From Geobacter sp. (GTDB taxonomy: Bacteria > Desulfobacterota > Desulfuromonadia > Geobacterales > Geobacteraceae), in contig PJFC01000005.1 in the NCBI GenBank assembly GCA_003574885.1, forward strand, positions 124,001 through 188,000: DNA of 64,000 nt. Direction: 5' to 3'. Under the pieces are notes generated by a model. It was given only the letters and a program-made list of their open reading frames with translations, had not been told where the DNA came from and ran no database searches. Shown here piece by piece: positions 9,128 through 17,741 of this stretch. Position 1 is the stretch's first letter, and each line of letters opens with the position of its first letter. A program made the position numbers and the translations under genes.

Positions 9128-10435
9128 ATGGCGGAGATTACCATCATCGGCGCCGGACTGGCCGGCTGCGAGGCTGCCTGGCAGGCGGCCCAGCGGGGGG
9201 TGCAGGTTACCCTCCTCGAAATGAAGCCGGACAGGTATTCCCCGGCGCACCAGCTTCCCGGCCTGGCGGAGCTGGTCTGCTCCAATTCCCTGCGGGGGGA
9301 GTCGCTGGAGAATGCCGTCGGGCTTCTCAAGGAAGAGTTGCGCCGGCTCGGCTCCCTCTTCATGCAGGCGGCGGATGCCACCCGCGTCCCCGCCGGCGGG
9401 GCGCTGGCTGTGGATCGTCAGCTGTTCTCCGACTATGTCACCGACAGGATCGGGACCCATCCCCGTATCCGGGTGGTACGGGGTGAAGTGACCGAGATCC
9501 CCCCCGCCGGGACGGTCGTCGTCGCCTCAGGCCCCCTGACGAGCGATGCCCTGGCCGGGGAGCTCGGCCGGCTGACCGGCGACTACCTCTACTTCTATGA
9601 CGCCATCGCTCCCATTGTGACAGCCGATTCCCTGGACATGGGGAAGGTGTTCCGCGCCTCCCGCTACGGGAAAGGGGAGGGGGACGACTACCTCAACTCG
9701 CCGCTGGACGAGGCGGAGTACCGGGCATTCGTGGCCGCCCTCAACGACGGGGAGAAGGTGCCGGCCCGGGAGTTCGAGAAGGTGGTCCACTTTGAAGGGT
9801 GCATGCCGGTGGAAGAGCTGGCGGCCCGGGGGCTGGAAACCCTCCGCTTCGGTCCCATGAAGCCGGTGGGGCTCGTGGACCCGCGCACCGGGGTCGAACC
9901 CCATGCCGTGGTGCAGCTTCGCCGGGAGGACCTGGCCGGGACCATGTACAACCTGGTCGGCTTCCAGACCAAGCTCACCTGGCCCGAGCAGCGCCGGGTA
10001 TTCCGGATGTTGCCGGGGCTGGAGAAGGTAGAATTCGTCCGTCTTGGCTCCATGCACCGCAACACGTTCATCAATGCACCCGCCCTCCTGCTTCCCACCT
10101 TCCAGCTCCGGAGCGATCCGCGCATTCTCTTTGCCGGCCAGATCACCGGCGTCGAGGGATACGTGGAATCGGCGGGAAGCGGTTTCCTGGCCGGCCTGAA
10201 TGCCGCCCGGCTCGCAGCGGGAGAGGACACGGCCGTCCCGCCGCCGGCAACGGCACTGGGAGCACTGGTGGGGCACATAACCAACGCCGAGCCCCGCCAT
10301 TTCCAGCCGATGAATGTGAACTACGGTCTCTTTCCCCCCCTGCCGGGACGGGTGAAGAAAAAGGAAAAGCGGGGGATGCTGGCGGAGCGGGCACTGGCAG
10401 AGCTCGATCACTGGATCGAGCAGGTAAAGGTATAG
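9128..10435 (+). CDS. trmFO: tRNA (uracil-5-)-methyltransferase TrmFO
   Basis: Folate- and FAD-dependent enzyme that makes m5U54 in the T-loop of tRNA. The N-terminus is the dinucleotide-binding motif [12 protein letters not shown]. The family block [21 protein letters not shown] follows near residue 50. Later blocks are [20 protein letters not shown] and [11 protein letters not shown]. The length of 435 is typical. The start ATG is 4 bases beyond the upstream gene's stop, with GGAG upstream. In bacteria using TrmFO the SAM-dependent TrmA is normally absent. Confidence 0.96.
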   Translation: MAEITIIGAGLAGCEAAWQAAQRGVQVTLLEMKPDRYSPAHQLPGLAELVCSNSLRGESLENAVGLLKEELRRLGSLFMQAADATRVPAGGALAVDRQLFSDYVTDRIGTHPRIRVVRGEVTEIPPAGTVVVASGPLTSDALAGELGRLTGDYLYFYDAIAPIVTADSLDMGKVFRASRYGKGEGDDYLNSPLDEAEYRAFVAALNDGEKVPAREFEKVVHFEGCMPVEELAARGLETLRFGPMKPVGLVDPRTGVEPHAVVQLRREDLAGTMYNLVGFQTKLTWPEQRRVFRMLPGLEKVEFVRLGSMHRNTFINAPALLLPTFQLRSDPRILFAGQITGVEGYVESAGSGFLAGLNAARLAAGEDTAVPPPATALGALVGHITNAEPRHFQPMNVNYGLFPPLPGRVKKKEKRGMLAERALAELDHWIEQVKV

Positions 10436-10472
10436 ATAAAGGTAAAAGGTAAAAGGATTTACCTTTACCTGC
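10420..10472. repeat. 12-bp perfect inverted repeat at the trmFO 3' end
   Basis: GCAGGTAAAGGT (10420-10431) and ACCTTTACCTGC (10461-10472) flank a 29-bp loop rich in AGGTAAA units. The left arm overlaps the end of trmFO. No T-run follows, so it is not a classic terminator. Confidence 0.7.
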
Positions 10473-10489
10473 GACTAAAAGGAGCATTC

Positions 10490-10771
10490 GTGGACAAGGA
10501 CAAGGAAAAACAGGAAGTATCGGTCATCGGCAGGCTCTTCAGCATCGAAGCGCTTCTCCTTCTCATGGGGCTTGCGTCCCTCATCCTGGGAACCGTGTCG
10601 GGGAAGGTCATTCAGATATTCTGGGGGGTGATGATCGTGTCCGGCGCCATCGTGCTCCATTTCGTCCGGAAGAAGGACTGGAAGAAGCACTGGGAGGAGC
10701 AGGAGGCGATGAAGCTTCTCTATGAACAGAGACTCAAGGAAAAGAAAGAGCGGGAAAATGCCGACAAATAA
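10490..10771 (+). CDS. Small two-helix membrane protein, function unknown
   Basis: 93 residues with two hydrophobic segments (about 18-38 and 42-60) and a highly charged C-terminal tail rich in Lys and Glu. The GTG start has AAGGAG six bases upstream. Its 3' end overlaps the start of maf by 14 bases, so the two are translationally coupled. No domain recognised. Confidence 0.65.
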   Translation: MDKDKEKQEVSVIGRLFSIEALLLLMGLASLILGTVSGKVIQIFWGVMIVSGAIVLHFVRKKDWKKHWEEQEAMKLLYEQRLKEKKERENADK

Positions 10772-11336
10772 CAGGATAGTGCTGGCATCGGCCTCCCCCC
10801 GGCGTCTGGAGCTGCTGGCGTCGGCGGGAGTTGAGGTTGACGTCTTTCCGAGCGACATCCCGGAAGAAGAGATGCCGGGTGAGACCCCCGCGGACCACGT
10901 CCTGCGGTTGGCGCGGGACAAGGCGCTCTTTACGGCGGGAAGGACAGAAGGGCGCTTCTTCATCGGCGCCGATACGGTGGTCGTCTGCGACGGCGAGATC
11001 ATGGGGAAGCCTGTCGATGCTGCGGACGCCAGGCGGATGCTGAAAAAGCTCTCCGGCGTTTCCCACGAGGTGATCACCGGTTACGCGATCTTCGATACCT
11101 TGCGTGACGATGCCCTCTGCGAGGCGGTAACCACCAGGGTCATTTTCAAGCCGCTCCGGGACGAGGAAATTGACGCCTACATCGCCACCGGCTGCCCCTT
11201 CGACAAGGCGGGGGCCTATGCCATCCAGGGTGGGGCGGCCCACATGGTCGAGAGGATCGACGGCTCCTACACCAACGTGGTCGGCTTGCCGCTCTGCGAG
11301 GTGGTGGAGGCGCTCCGGCGGCTCGGAGCTATTTAA
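10758..11336 (+). CDS. maf: Maf-family nucleotide pyrophosphatase
   Basis: House-cleaning enzyme that hydrolyses non-canonical or excess nucleoside triphosphates (dTTP/UTP subgroup). The motif ASASPRRLELL is at the N-terminus, FIGADTVV in the middle and DKAGAYAIQG near the C-terminus. The internal ATG giving MPTNNRIVLAS is the right start; upstream codons in this frame only read through the preceding gene. 192 residues is normal. Confidence 0.93.
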   Translation: MPTNNRIVLASASPRRLELLASAGVEVDVFPSDIPEEEMPGETPADHVLRLARDKALFTAGRTEGRFFIGADTVVVCDGEIMGKPVDAADARRMLKKLSGVSHEVITGYAIFDTLRDDALCEAVTTRVIFKPLRDEEIDAYIATGCPFDKAGAYAIQGGAAHMVERIDGSYTNVVGLPLCEVVEALRRLGAI

Positions 11337-11364
11337 CAGAAAAAGTATCGATACTGTCGTGCGC

Positions 11365-11392
11365 AAGGCGGTCCTGAAAGGGCCGCCTTTTT
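11365..11392 (+). terminator. Intrinsic terminator after maf
   Basis: 10-bp stem AAGGCGGTCC/GGGCCGCCTT with one G-T pair and a 5-base loop, then a short T-run. It marks the end of the GC-rich backbone before the accessory block. Confidence 0.85.
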
Positions 11393-11794
11393 CGTTGGCG
11401 TTGTGGCATTTGCAAACGGCCCGGTTCACTTATATTCCTTGCAAGCAGATTCGATTCGTACTATGTAAAAGGTGGTTAATGCGGTTGCGAGGATGTGGTG
11501 TTGTTTGAGGTGGCTTCTGTTGGGACGGAAGGTCATGCCGGTTGATCGACTTCGATCAACATGGGGATGGGAGAGTAGGCATTTCCATTTTCTTTTCTGA
11601 TACGCACGAAAGTAAAGGAAGCCGGGGGGGGGCATGGACGCAAGAAAAAAAGCTTTGGTATGTACGATTTGGAAACGTTTCAATAACGTGACTTAAAAAG
11701 CATATAGACGTAGATGCATTGGATAAGTAGCAATGAATTGCACTACGGCGGTGATCAACTGAGGTAGCCTTTTCAGAGGGCTGAGGAGAATTTC
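11393..11794. other. Gene-free left edge of the accessory block
   Basis: About 400 bp without a supportable gene. Base composition shifts towards AT here. It contains the inverted repeat at 11541-11560. I see no tRNA, integrase gene or direct repeat that would mark a conventional island attachment site. Confidence 0.5.
11541..11560. repeat. Perfect 9-bp inverted repeat, possible operator
   Basis: GTTGATCGA and TCGATCAAC separated by two bases. It is about 235 bp upstream of the metallo-hydrolase gene, has no T-run and is symmetrical enough for a dimeric regulator or recombinase. Confidence 0.6.
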
Positions 11795-13087
11795 TTGAAA
11801 AGAATACAATCAAATCCTGACACCCTCCTTTGTTCAGAAGAGATCAGATTTTCTATTGATGAGATATTTTTTGAAGGATTCCAAAAGGAATATGAAAAAG
11901 ACGTATTTTGCGTCAGGATAATACCTGACATAGATTCTAAATACTTTCCGCCTTTTCACCTTAGAAATTTTAGAGTGACAGCTGACCTGTTAGATAGGGA
12001 TTTTTTCAATGCCCACATGGCAAAATTTGCGGAAAAAGTAGATCCAAAACATGATCAATTTGCCGCATTGATTCGACAGGGTGGTTATTATTGTTTCGAA
12101 AGGGGCGCCCTTAAACCGGATATTTTTAAAAAGCCATCTGTCGTAACAGATGTTGAAATACCAGTCTTAGAAAAAGGCCTCAAGAATCCTCTGGACCGTT
12201 TCAAGGCGGTAGTGGGCAGAGAACAGGTAGAGGATATTAACGAAGTAACTGGGACTAGAAGCCAGAGGGTCATTTGTGAAAAACTTTACGTTTATTGTTT
12301 CAATGTTGGACAAGGAGATTCACTCCTCATTTTGACCCCCGCTGGTAATGCATACCTAATAGATGTAAATATTTATAGCAATGACTGCCTAGAAATATTT
12401 ATAAACAATGTGCAGGAAATTTTAAGATCACACAATCTTTCGTCTAGCGCCATCAAAGCCTTCATCATCACACATAAGCATCTAGACCACATTCGTGGAG
12501 CAGACCAACTTCTCATCGACGGTCGTTTATCATTTGAGTATTTCCTTATAAACCAGGGCTACCCTCACTATACTCTCGCTGTGGATAGGCTTCTAGCAGC
12601 TGCTAGAGATAATATTCCGAAGTGGGTTGATATAAAATCTCCCACACAATTTATCGACGGAGAAGTTGTCTTTTCTATAACGAATCCTCAACATGATATT
12701 GCCCCCGATATAAACGATAGTTCGATCGTGGCTTGCATAAAATATAGAGACAATATGGTCTACCTCACAGGAGACGCCGGGCACAGCATATTATCTGAAC
12801 AAATGATAGTTCCTTCTACGAACTCTCATAGTTTACTAAAGGTTTCCCACCACGGGAGTAGGACCGGTACCAATCAAGGCGTAGTTGATCTTGTAAAGCC
12901 TACACATGCCTTCATATCAGCAGGTGAAAGCGCCAATTTTAAACATCCACACAAAGAAGCTCTCATCTGCCTGAAAGGCGCTGAAACCAAGGTTTCCAAG
13001 AAAGTCAAACAGACCGTAAAATACATCGTTACCGGCAGTTCTATCTTTTCCTCAATTGGGGATCAGTGGGTGCAGACCACATTTTAA
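11795..13087 (+). CDS. ComEC-like metallo-beta-lactamase fold hydrolase
   Basis: Soluble relative of the hydrolase domain of ComEC. The first 160 residues are an N-terminal region I do not recognise. The fold opens at residues 166-175 (CFNVGQGDSL). Metal ligands are visible as THKHLDH (His227, His229, Asp231, His232), GDAG (Asp327) and SHHGS (351-355), with a late HPH at 384-386. The TTG start has GAGGAG six bases upstream. Codon use is AT-rich, unlike the flanking backbone. Similar standalone proteins occur in several anti-phage systems, but the substrate (nucleic acid, nucleotide or other) is unknown. It seems to be the first cassette of the array. Confidence 0.85.
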   Translation: MKRIQSNPDTLLCSEEIRFSIDEIFFEGFQKEYEKDVFCVRIIPDIDSKYFPPFHLRNFRVTADLLDRDFFNAHMAKFAEKVDPKHDQFAALIRQGGYYCFERGALKPDIFKKPSVVTDVEIPVLEKGLKNPLDRFKAVVGREQVEDINEVTGTRSQRVICEKLYVYCFNVGQGDSLLILTPAGNAYLIDVNIYSNDCLEIFINNVQEILRSHNLSSSAIKAFIITHKHLDHIRGADQLLIDGRLSFEYFLINQGYPHYTLAVDRLLAAARDNIPKWVDIKSPTQFIDGEVVFSITNPQHDIAPDINDSSIVACIKYRDNMVYLTGDAGHSILSEQMIVPSTNSHSLLKVSHHGSRTGTNQGVVDLVKPTHAFISAGESANFKHPHKEALICLKGAETKVSKKVKQTVKYIVTGSSIFSSIGDQWVQTTF

Positions 13088-13132
13088 GATATGAGGAGAA
13101 GCGAGGGCAGGTTGGTATTTCTGGTGTTTCCT

Positions 13133-13179
13133 GCTCAACCAAGCGCTGGACCGGCTAGAACCAAAACCGGCCGTTGAAC
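13133..13179 (+). other. attC-like joint A/B
   Basis: R''-like box GCTCAAC (13133-13139) fits RYYYAAC, and R'-like box GTTGAAC (13173-13179) fits GTTRRRY. Between them is an imperfect stem GG(A)CCGG/CCGGCC with one extrahelical A and a 12-base loop. It shares CAAYCAAGCGC at the left and GCCGTTG at the right with the site at 18602. At 47 bp it is shorter than most attC sites and lacks a right-hand spacer, so it may be degenerate. Confidence 0.45.
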
Positions 13180-13185
13180 TCTAAA

Positions 13186-14226
13186 ATGATAAAAAATCGC
13201 CCAAAATTACTAGAAGACATCCCCTACTATAAGCATCTACCAAGGGCGCCTTTTCGCTATGATCCTTCAGTACTCCCTTCGGTATTAAATTTTGACATTT
13301 ACGACACATGCGGCCTTCTCCCAATCACAAAAGAAGCAAGTGATCATTATGGTGAATTTCTTACCGTCCAACCACCCGAGGAAGTGGTCAACTATTATTA
13401 TGAAAAAAATATCAACTTCCAAATGGTATCAATAGTTGCGAATTTTTATGATTTGCAATTTGAAAATGGAGTTATGGTTGGAAAGCCGTACTGCATTTCG
13501 CTTGTACCGGCAACGAAGAGAGGAGAATTAGACCCGAGAAATGTAAAGTTCGCCCAATCACTAAAATTAGAAAAAATGGAAGCTTTTGGTGGCATTTATC
13601 TAGGCTTTAACCCTTTCGACGGTGGGTATGGACTTTTGGGCTCTTATTCTACTCTTATGGGTGAAAACGGTATCAATGCTTACACAGATTCAATAGGCTT
13701 CGTCGTAAATGCTTACTTTTTAGCTGACAAATACGAAAAAGAACAAGTGCTGTTGCCAAATATGGTTGATGCTCCAAAATTCATTCAGGGGAAATACACA
13801 CAATACAGAATCAACCATTATTTCAAACAGTTCAAAAACACACAGCCTAGGAAAATTTGGGGAGCAGACTCACCAATTGAACTTTTCTTAATTCAAGCAT
13901 TGGCAGCAAGAAATTTATATCCCCAAATTCAAACGTTATTTTTTGAAACTGGGGATGTATTCCCCAGCTTCTATGAAATGATAGAAGAGCAGAATTTGAC
14001 AGAAGAAACGACATTAATCACCGAGGCTGACTTATACTTTCCAGACAAGAAAGTAGCAATTTTTTGTGACTCTACTCAACATCACAGATCAAAAAAAGCA
14101 AAACAAAAAGACGAAAGAATAAGCAATGTATTAAACGAAATAGGAATTCGCTCAATAAGAGTTCAAGGGTCAAATATAGTCAATCAACTCAATAGGACAG
14201 TAAATGAAATAATTGAACAGCTATAA
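13186..14226 (+). CDS. Predicted DUF559/Vsr-like PDDEXK nuclease protein
   Basis: 346-residue protein. The C-terminal 70 residues have the layout of very-short-patch-repair-like nucleases: EADLYFPDKKVAIFCD (Glu280, Asp282, Asp295), then a histidine pair, a basic stretch and KDERISNVLNEIGIRSIRV. The first 275 residues have no domain I recognise. There is no good ribosome site; an in-frame TTG at 13174 lies inside the attC-like box. It starts right after the joint, as cassette genes do. AT-rich codon use. A role in phage defence is inference from fold and company only. Confidence 0.7.
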   Translation: MIKNRPKLLEDIPYYKHLPRAPFRYDPSVLPSVLNFDIYDTCGLLPITKEASDHYGEFLTVQPPEEVVNYYYEKNINFQMVSIVANFYDLQFENGVMVGKPYCISLVPATKRGELDPRNVKFAQSLKLEKMEAFGGIYLGFNPFDGGYGLLGSYSTLMGENGINAYTDSIGFVVNAYFLADKYEKEQVLLPNMVDAPKFIQGKYTQYRINHYFKQFKNTQPRKIWGADSPIELFLIQALAARNLYPQIQTLFFETGDVFPSFYEMIEEQNLTEETTLITEADLYFPDKKVAIFCDSTQHHRSKKAKQKDERISNVLNEIGIRSIRVQGSNIVNQLNRTVNEIIEQL

Positions 14227-14242
14227 ATAGACTATGCATGAT

Positions 14243-14302
14243 CCCCAACCAACACCTTGCACCTGCCCTTAAACCAGCAGGTGAAGGCTCACCCCGTTGG
14301 AA
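14243..14302 (+). other. attC-like joint B/C
   Basis: The clearest of the joints. CCCCAAC (14243-14249) faces GTTGGAA (14296-14302). Inside is CCTT then an extrahelical G then CACCTGC, a 10-base loop, then GCAGGTG and AAGG. That is an 11-bp stem with one extrahelical base, with unpaired spacers on both sides. Total length is 60 bp, the usual attC size. Confidence 0.55.
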
Positions 14303-14318
14303 TATAAAGGAGAACAAA

Positions 14319-16871
14319 ATGCCAGAACAGAGCCTTAGGGATTGGCTTAGTGACCGCTCGGTTTGGCTCCAAGAGGCATCGCGTCGGCTTTTTGCGGGAC
14401 AGACTTCTACGGCTGATGAACTGGCCGACCTGTGTTTACAAGAGGTATTAGGGAAAGCTAGTATCCCTGGATTCATTCTGCCAAAAGGCCTGTTCGGGGC
14501 TGGGTCTTCAAAAAGTTTACGACTTACTTCAATTCAAGACATTCAAGGCATCAATGCGCTATCTCCGAAGAAATCATTGAATTTCGGCAACAGCAACCTT
14601 TCCGTTGTTTACGGGCTGAACGGATCAGGGAAGTCAGGGTATGTTCGGATACTAAAGCATGCCTGCGGGGCGAGGCATCCAGGAGAATTGCATCCGAACG
14701 TATTTGCAGCCGCCAAAGTCGAGCAGAAATGCAAAATTTCGTACGATAAAGACGGTACTGCTATCCAGCATGACTGGCTTGCAGCATCAGGCGTGATAGA
14801 CGATCTCACTACTGTAGACATCTTCGATACCATATGTGGCCACGTCTACGTAGCTGGAGAGAATGAGGTAAGCTATGAGCCACCAATTTTATCGTTCCTC
14901 TCGGACCTGATCTCAATCAGTGAAGATGTTGCATCCATCCTTGATAAGAAGATCCAACACCTATGTTCAGCAAAACCGAAACTACCCCCGGAGTATGCTA
15001 CAACGCCATCAGGAAAATGGTATTTGCAAATCTCTTCTAACCTTTCGGAAGAACAAACCGCAAAGCAATGCGACTGGTCAGCTGCTCTTGAAGAGGAATT
15101 ACTCGGCCTGCAAAAGCGATTATCTGAAAAATCACCGGCAGAAAAGGCAACATTGCTAAGAAAACAAAAGCATAACCTTGAAATGCTTAAAAATGACGTA
15201 GATGAGAAGACTTCAGCACTCAGTGATCAATGTTGCGAAGCCATTTTTGACTTAAAGAAAGATGCATCTAAAAAGAAGGATGCTGCTAAGACGGCAGCAG
15301 AGAAGGTTTTTGCAAACGCACCACTAGATGGCATCGGTTCTGAGGTGTGGAAGGAGTTGTGGGAAAAGGCTAGGCAATATTCTGAACAGGTAGCATACAG
15401 AGATTCAATATTCCCAGTAATCGGAGATGCTGCAAAGTGCGTCCTTTGCCAGCAAGACCTTTCTGCCGATGCCAAAGTGCGTTTTCAATCATTTGAAGAA
15501 TTTGTGAAAGGGACTCTAGAGGACGATGCAAGCAAAGCATTAAAAGCTCTTATGGATGCAGTTAGCACTCTTACTGATCCGCCTAGCGAGGAGGTTTTGC
15601 GAGCAAAGATGACTGCTTCTGGATGGGATGATGAAGATGTTGTCAAGGAGCTAGTTGCCATCTGCGATGCTCTCAGAAAGAGGCGTGATGCATTGCTGAC
15701 GACTGACAGCGTCGCAGAACTTCCACCGATACCTGATAGTTGCAAATGGGTTGAAATGGCGAACCAGCTAACAGCAGGTTATGAAGAGTCTGCGCTGAAG
15801 TTTGATGAGGATGCTGCAGGGGATAACCGAGCTATGTTGCAAAGCGGTTATCTGGACCTCCAAGCGAAGAAGTGGCTTTCGCAGCAACGTGAATCCATTG
15901 ACGAAGAAATTAAAAGGCTCAAGAAGCTCAACATCCTTGAAGAAGCAAAAAGATTAACAGCTACAACTGGTCTTTCTAAAAAGAAAGGTGACCTCGCAGA
16001 GGTTCTTATTACGAAAGCGTATGTCAAGGCATTCAATGATGAGCTTAAAATCCTTGGAGCTGGGAAAATAAGGGTTGAACTCGTCAAAACCAGGGTTAGC
16101 AAAGGCCATGTTCTTCATCAACTTCGTTTATGTGGTTCAAAGGGCTGCGACTTAGAACATGTGTTGAGCGAAGGGGAGTTTCGAATTATTGCTCTAGCCG
16201 CATTTCTTGCGGACGTTGCTGGAAAGGCTGGTGCTACGCCATTCGTTTTTGATGATCCAATTTCTTCACTTGACCAAGATTATGAAGAGACCGTTGTACA
16301 ACGACTAATTGCACTGTCTAAGGATCGTCAATTAATTGTGTTCACTCACAGATTGTCACTGCTTGGCCTTATACAGGATTACGCCAAAGTTGCAGGCAGC
16401 GAAGTACATATTGTCTGTCTAAGGCAAGAATCATGGGGCGCTGGTGAACCGGGAGACACACCACTTTTTGCTAAAAAACCTGAAAGAGCCTTAAATGTTT
16501 TAATAGGTGAGAGATTATCTGGTGCGAAAAAAGTATTGGATGAGCTCGGGAAAGAACTATATGAGCCTATTGCAAAAGGACTTTGCAGCGATTTCCGTAT
16601 CTTACTTGAAAGAATGATCGAAACCGATTTATTAGCGGATGTCGTTCAGCGATATCGGCGGGCTGTCAATACAATGGGGAAGATTGAAAAACTAGCTCTT
16701 ATAACGGCGGAAGATTGTAAATTCTTTGGTGACATGATGACCAAGTATTCACGCTACGAACACTCCCAGCCCGGAGAAGCTCCCGTGCAACTACCCCTGC
16801 CCGATGAGTTACAACAGGATTTTAATGCTCTTAAAAGTTGGCGCGATGAGTTTGTAAAGAGAGACAAATAA
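14319..16871 (+). CDS. SMC/Rad50-like AAA ATPase (AAA_13, PrrC/RloC-like)
   Basis: 850-residue ABC-type ATPase. Walker A GLNGSGKS is near residue 100. The long middle is helical and carries a CVLC hook-like motif near residue 374, as in Rad50 and RloC zinc hooks. The ABC signature LSEGE is near 615, Walker B FVFDDPISSLD near 645 and the H-loop FTHRLS near 675. The C-terminal 150 residues have no nuclease motif I recognise; a PrrC-type anticodon nuclease site is not evident. AAAGGAG before ATG 14319 sets the start; the longer frame to 14238 would run through the attC-like hairpin. The next gene begins 21 bp later. Such ATPases commonly sense or act in anti-phage systems. Confidence 0.85.
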   Translation: MPEQSLRDWLSDRSVWLQEASRRLFAGQTSTADELADLCLQEVLGKASIPGFILPKGLFGAGSSKSLRLTSIQDIQGINALSPKKSLNFGNSNLSVVYGLNGSGKSGYVRILKHACGARHPGELHPNVFAAAKVEQKCKISYDKDGTAIQHDWLAASGVIDDLTTVDIFDTICGHVYVAGENEVSYEPPILSFLSDLISISEDVASILDKKIQHLCSAKPKLPPEYATTPSGKWYLQISSNLSEEQTAKQCDWSAALEEELLGLQKRLSEKSPAEKATLLRKQKHNLEMLKNDVDEKTSALSDQCCEAIFDLKKDASKKKDAAKTAAEKVFANAPLDGIGSEVWKELWEKARQYSEQVAYRDSIFPVIGDAAKCVLCQQDLSADAKVRFQSFEEFVKGTLEDDASKALKALMDAVSTLTDPPSEEVLRAKMTASGWDDEDVVKELVAICDALRKRRDALLTTDSVAELPPIPDSCKWVEMANQLTAGYEESALKFDEDAAGDNRAMLQSGYLDLQAKKWLSQQRESIDEEIKRLKKLNILEEAKRLTATTGLSKKKGDLAEVLITKAYVKAFNDELKILGAGKIRVELVKTRVSKGHVLHQLRLCGSKGCDLEHVLSEGEFRIIALAAFLADVAGKAGATPFVFDDPISSLDQDYEETVVQRLIALSKDRQLIVFTHRLSLLGLIQDYAKVAGSEVHIVCLRQESWGAGEPGDTPLFAKKPERALNVLIGERLSGAKKVLDELGKELYEPIAKGLCSDFRILLERMIETDLLADVVQRYRRAVNTMGKIEKLALITAEDCKFFGDMMTKYSRYEHSQPGEAPVQLPLPDELQQDFNALKSWRDEFVKRDK

Positions 16872-16892
16872 TCTGATAATTTTGGAGAAAAT

Positions 16893-17666
16893 GTGACTTA
16901 CAGAGTGTTGAGTGATCATTTTGGCAAGATTAAAAACAGGCTCATTGAGTATTCAAAACATTTTGACATCGCCGACCATGGAGATATCAAAGGTTATGGA
17001 CGTGAAGCTCTAGTCCAGGAATTCTTACTAACACATTTGCCGGATCAACTTGAATATTTGACTGGCGAAATCCTGGACGAAGACGATAATAGATCAGGGC
17101 AAGTCGATATAATACTTCAATCTAAATTACACCCAAAAATACCTTTGTTAGGCAATATCCACTTAACATTCGTCGACTCAGTTATTGCAGTAGTTGAAGT
17201 TAAATCAAACCTAACTACACAGCACCTTGTTGCGGCACTAGATCAATTTAAAAGACTCAAAGCATTAAAACGAAGCGTTAAGCTGGAAATGGGACCATTA
17301 GCAGCTAAGCTCAACGCAATCCCCTGTATAATATTTGCGTTCAAGGGTCCGAAGAAGGAAACACTAATAGAATCAATCAACAAGTATGCAAAGAAGAATA
17401 AGATAAACCTCAACGACTTCTGTCCTGATATGGTTGTAGTTTTGGACAGCGACTATTATATTTGCAAAAATGATGGTTGGCAGTTTCCAGTTATTCCAAT
17501 TCATGGCGCTTACTTTAGGGACTGGGGTGGCCTTCCACATGAAAATCTTGTAGGGCTTTATAACTATCTAAACAATTTAATCCAATCCTATTTGGCTGCT
17601 AATCCAAGAATTGAAATTAGAAAATACTTTGACAAATCAATTTTATCAAAAGCCAAAGATACATAA
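16893..17666 (+). CDS. DUF6602-family predicted nuclease
   Basis: 257-residue protein matching the DUF6602 pattern, a PDDEXK-like fold seen in defence islands. The likely active site is Glu38 (in GREALV), Asp72 (in SGQVDIIL) and Glu102/Lys104 (in VVEVKS). The start is GTG with GGAG five bases upstream; the ATG two bases earlier is followed at once by a stop. It sits 21 bp after the ATPase gene, so an operon is likely. AT-rich codon use. Function has not been established for the family, so the nuclease call rests on the motif. Confidence 0.75.
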   Translation: MTYRVLSDHFGKIKNRLIEYSKHFDIADHGDIKGYGREALVQEFLLTHLPDQLEYLTGEILDEDDNRSGQVDIILQSKLHPKIPLLGNIHLTFVDSVIAVVEVKSNLTTQHLVAALDQFKRLKALKRSVKLEMGPLAAKLNAIPCIIFAFKGPKKETLIESINKYAKKNKINLNDFCPDMVVVLDSDYYICKNDGWQFPVIPIHGAYFRDWGGLPHENLVGLYNYLNNLIQSYLAANPRIEIRKYFDKSILSKAKDT

Positions 17667-17741
17667 CCAAAGCGCGGGTTAAGACAAAACAGAGCCGTGC
17701 CCAACTGGCGAGTGAAATCTCTGACTAAAGAAGAGAAATAT

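Noticed and set aside
17660-17700. A fourth attC-like joint after the DUF6602 gene
   Set aside because: TAACCAAAGCGC resembles the left side of the other sites, but there is no matching GTTRRRY box and no longer stem, only TAACC/GGTTA. The cassette C start pairs with the 18602 site instead, so I treat the three genes as one unit.
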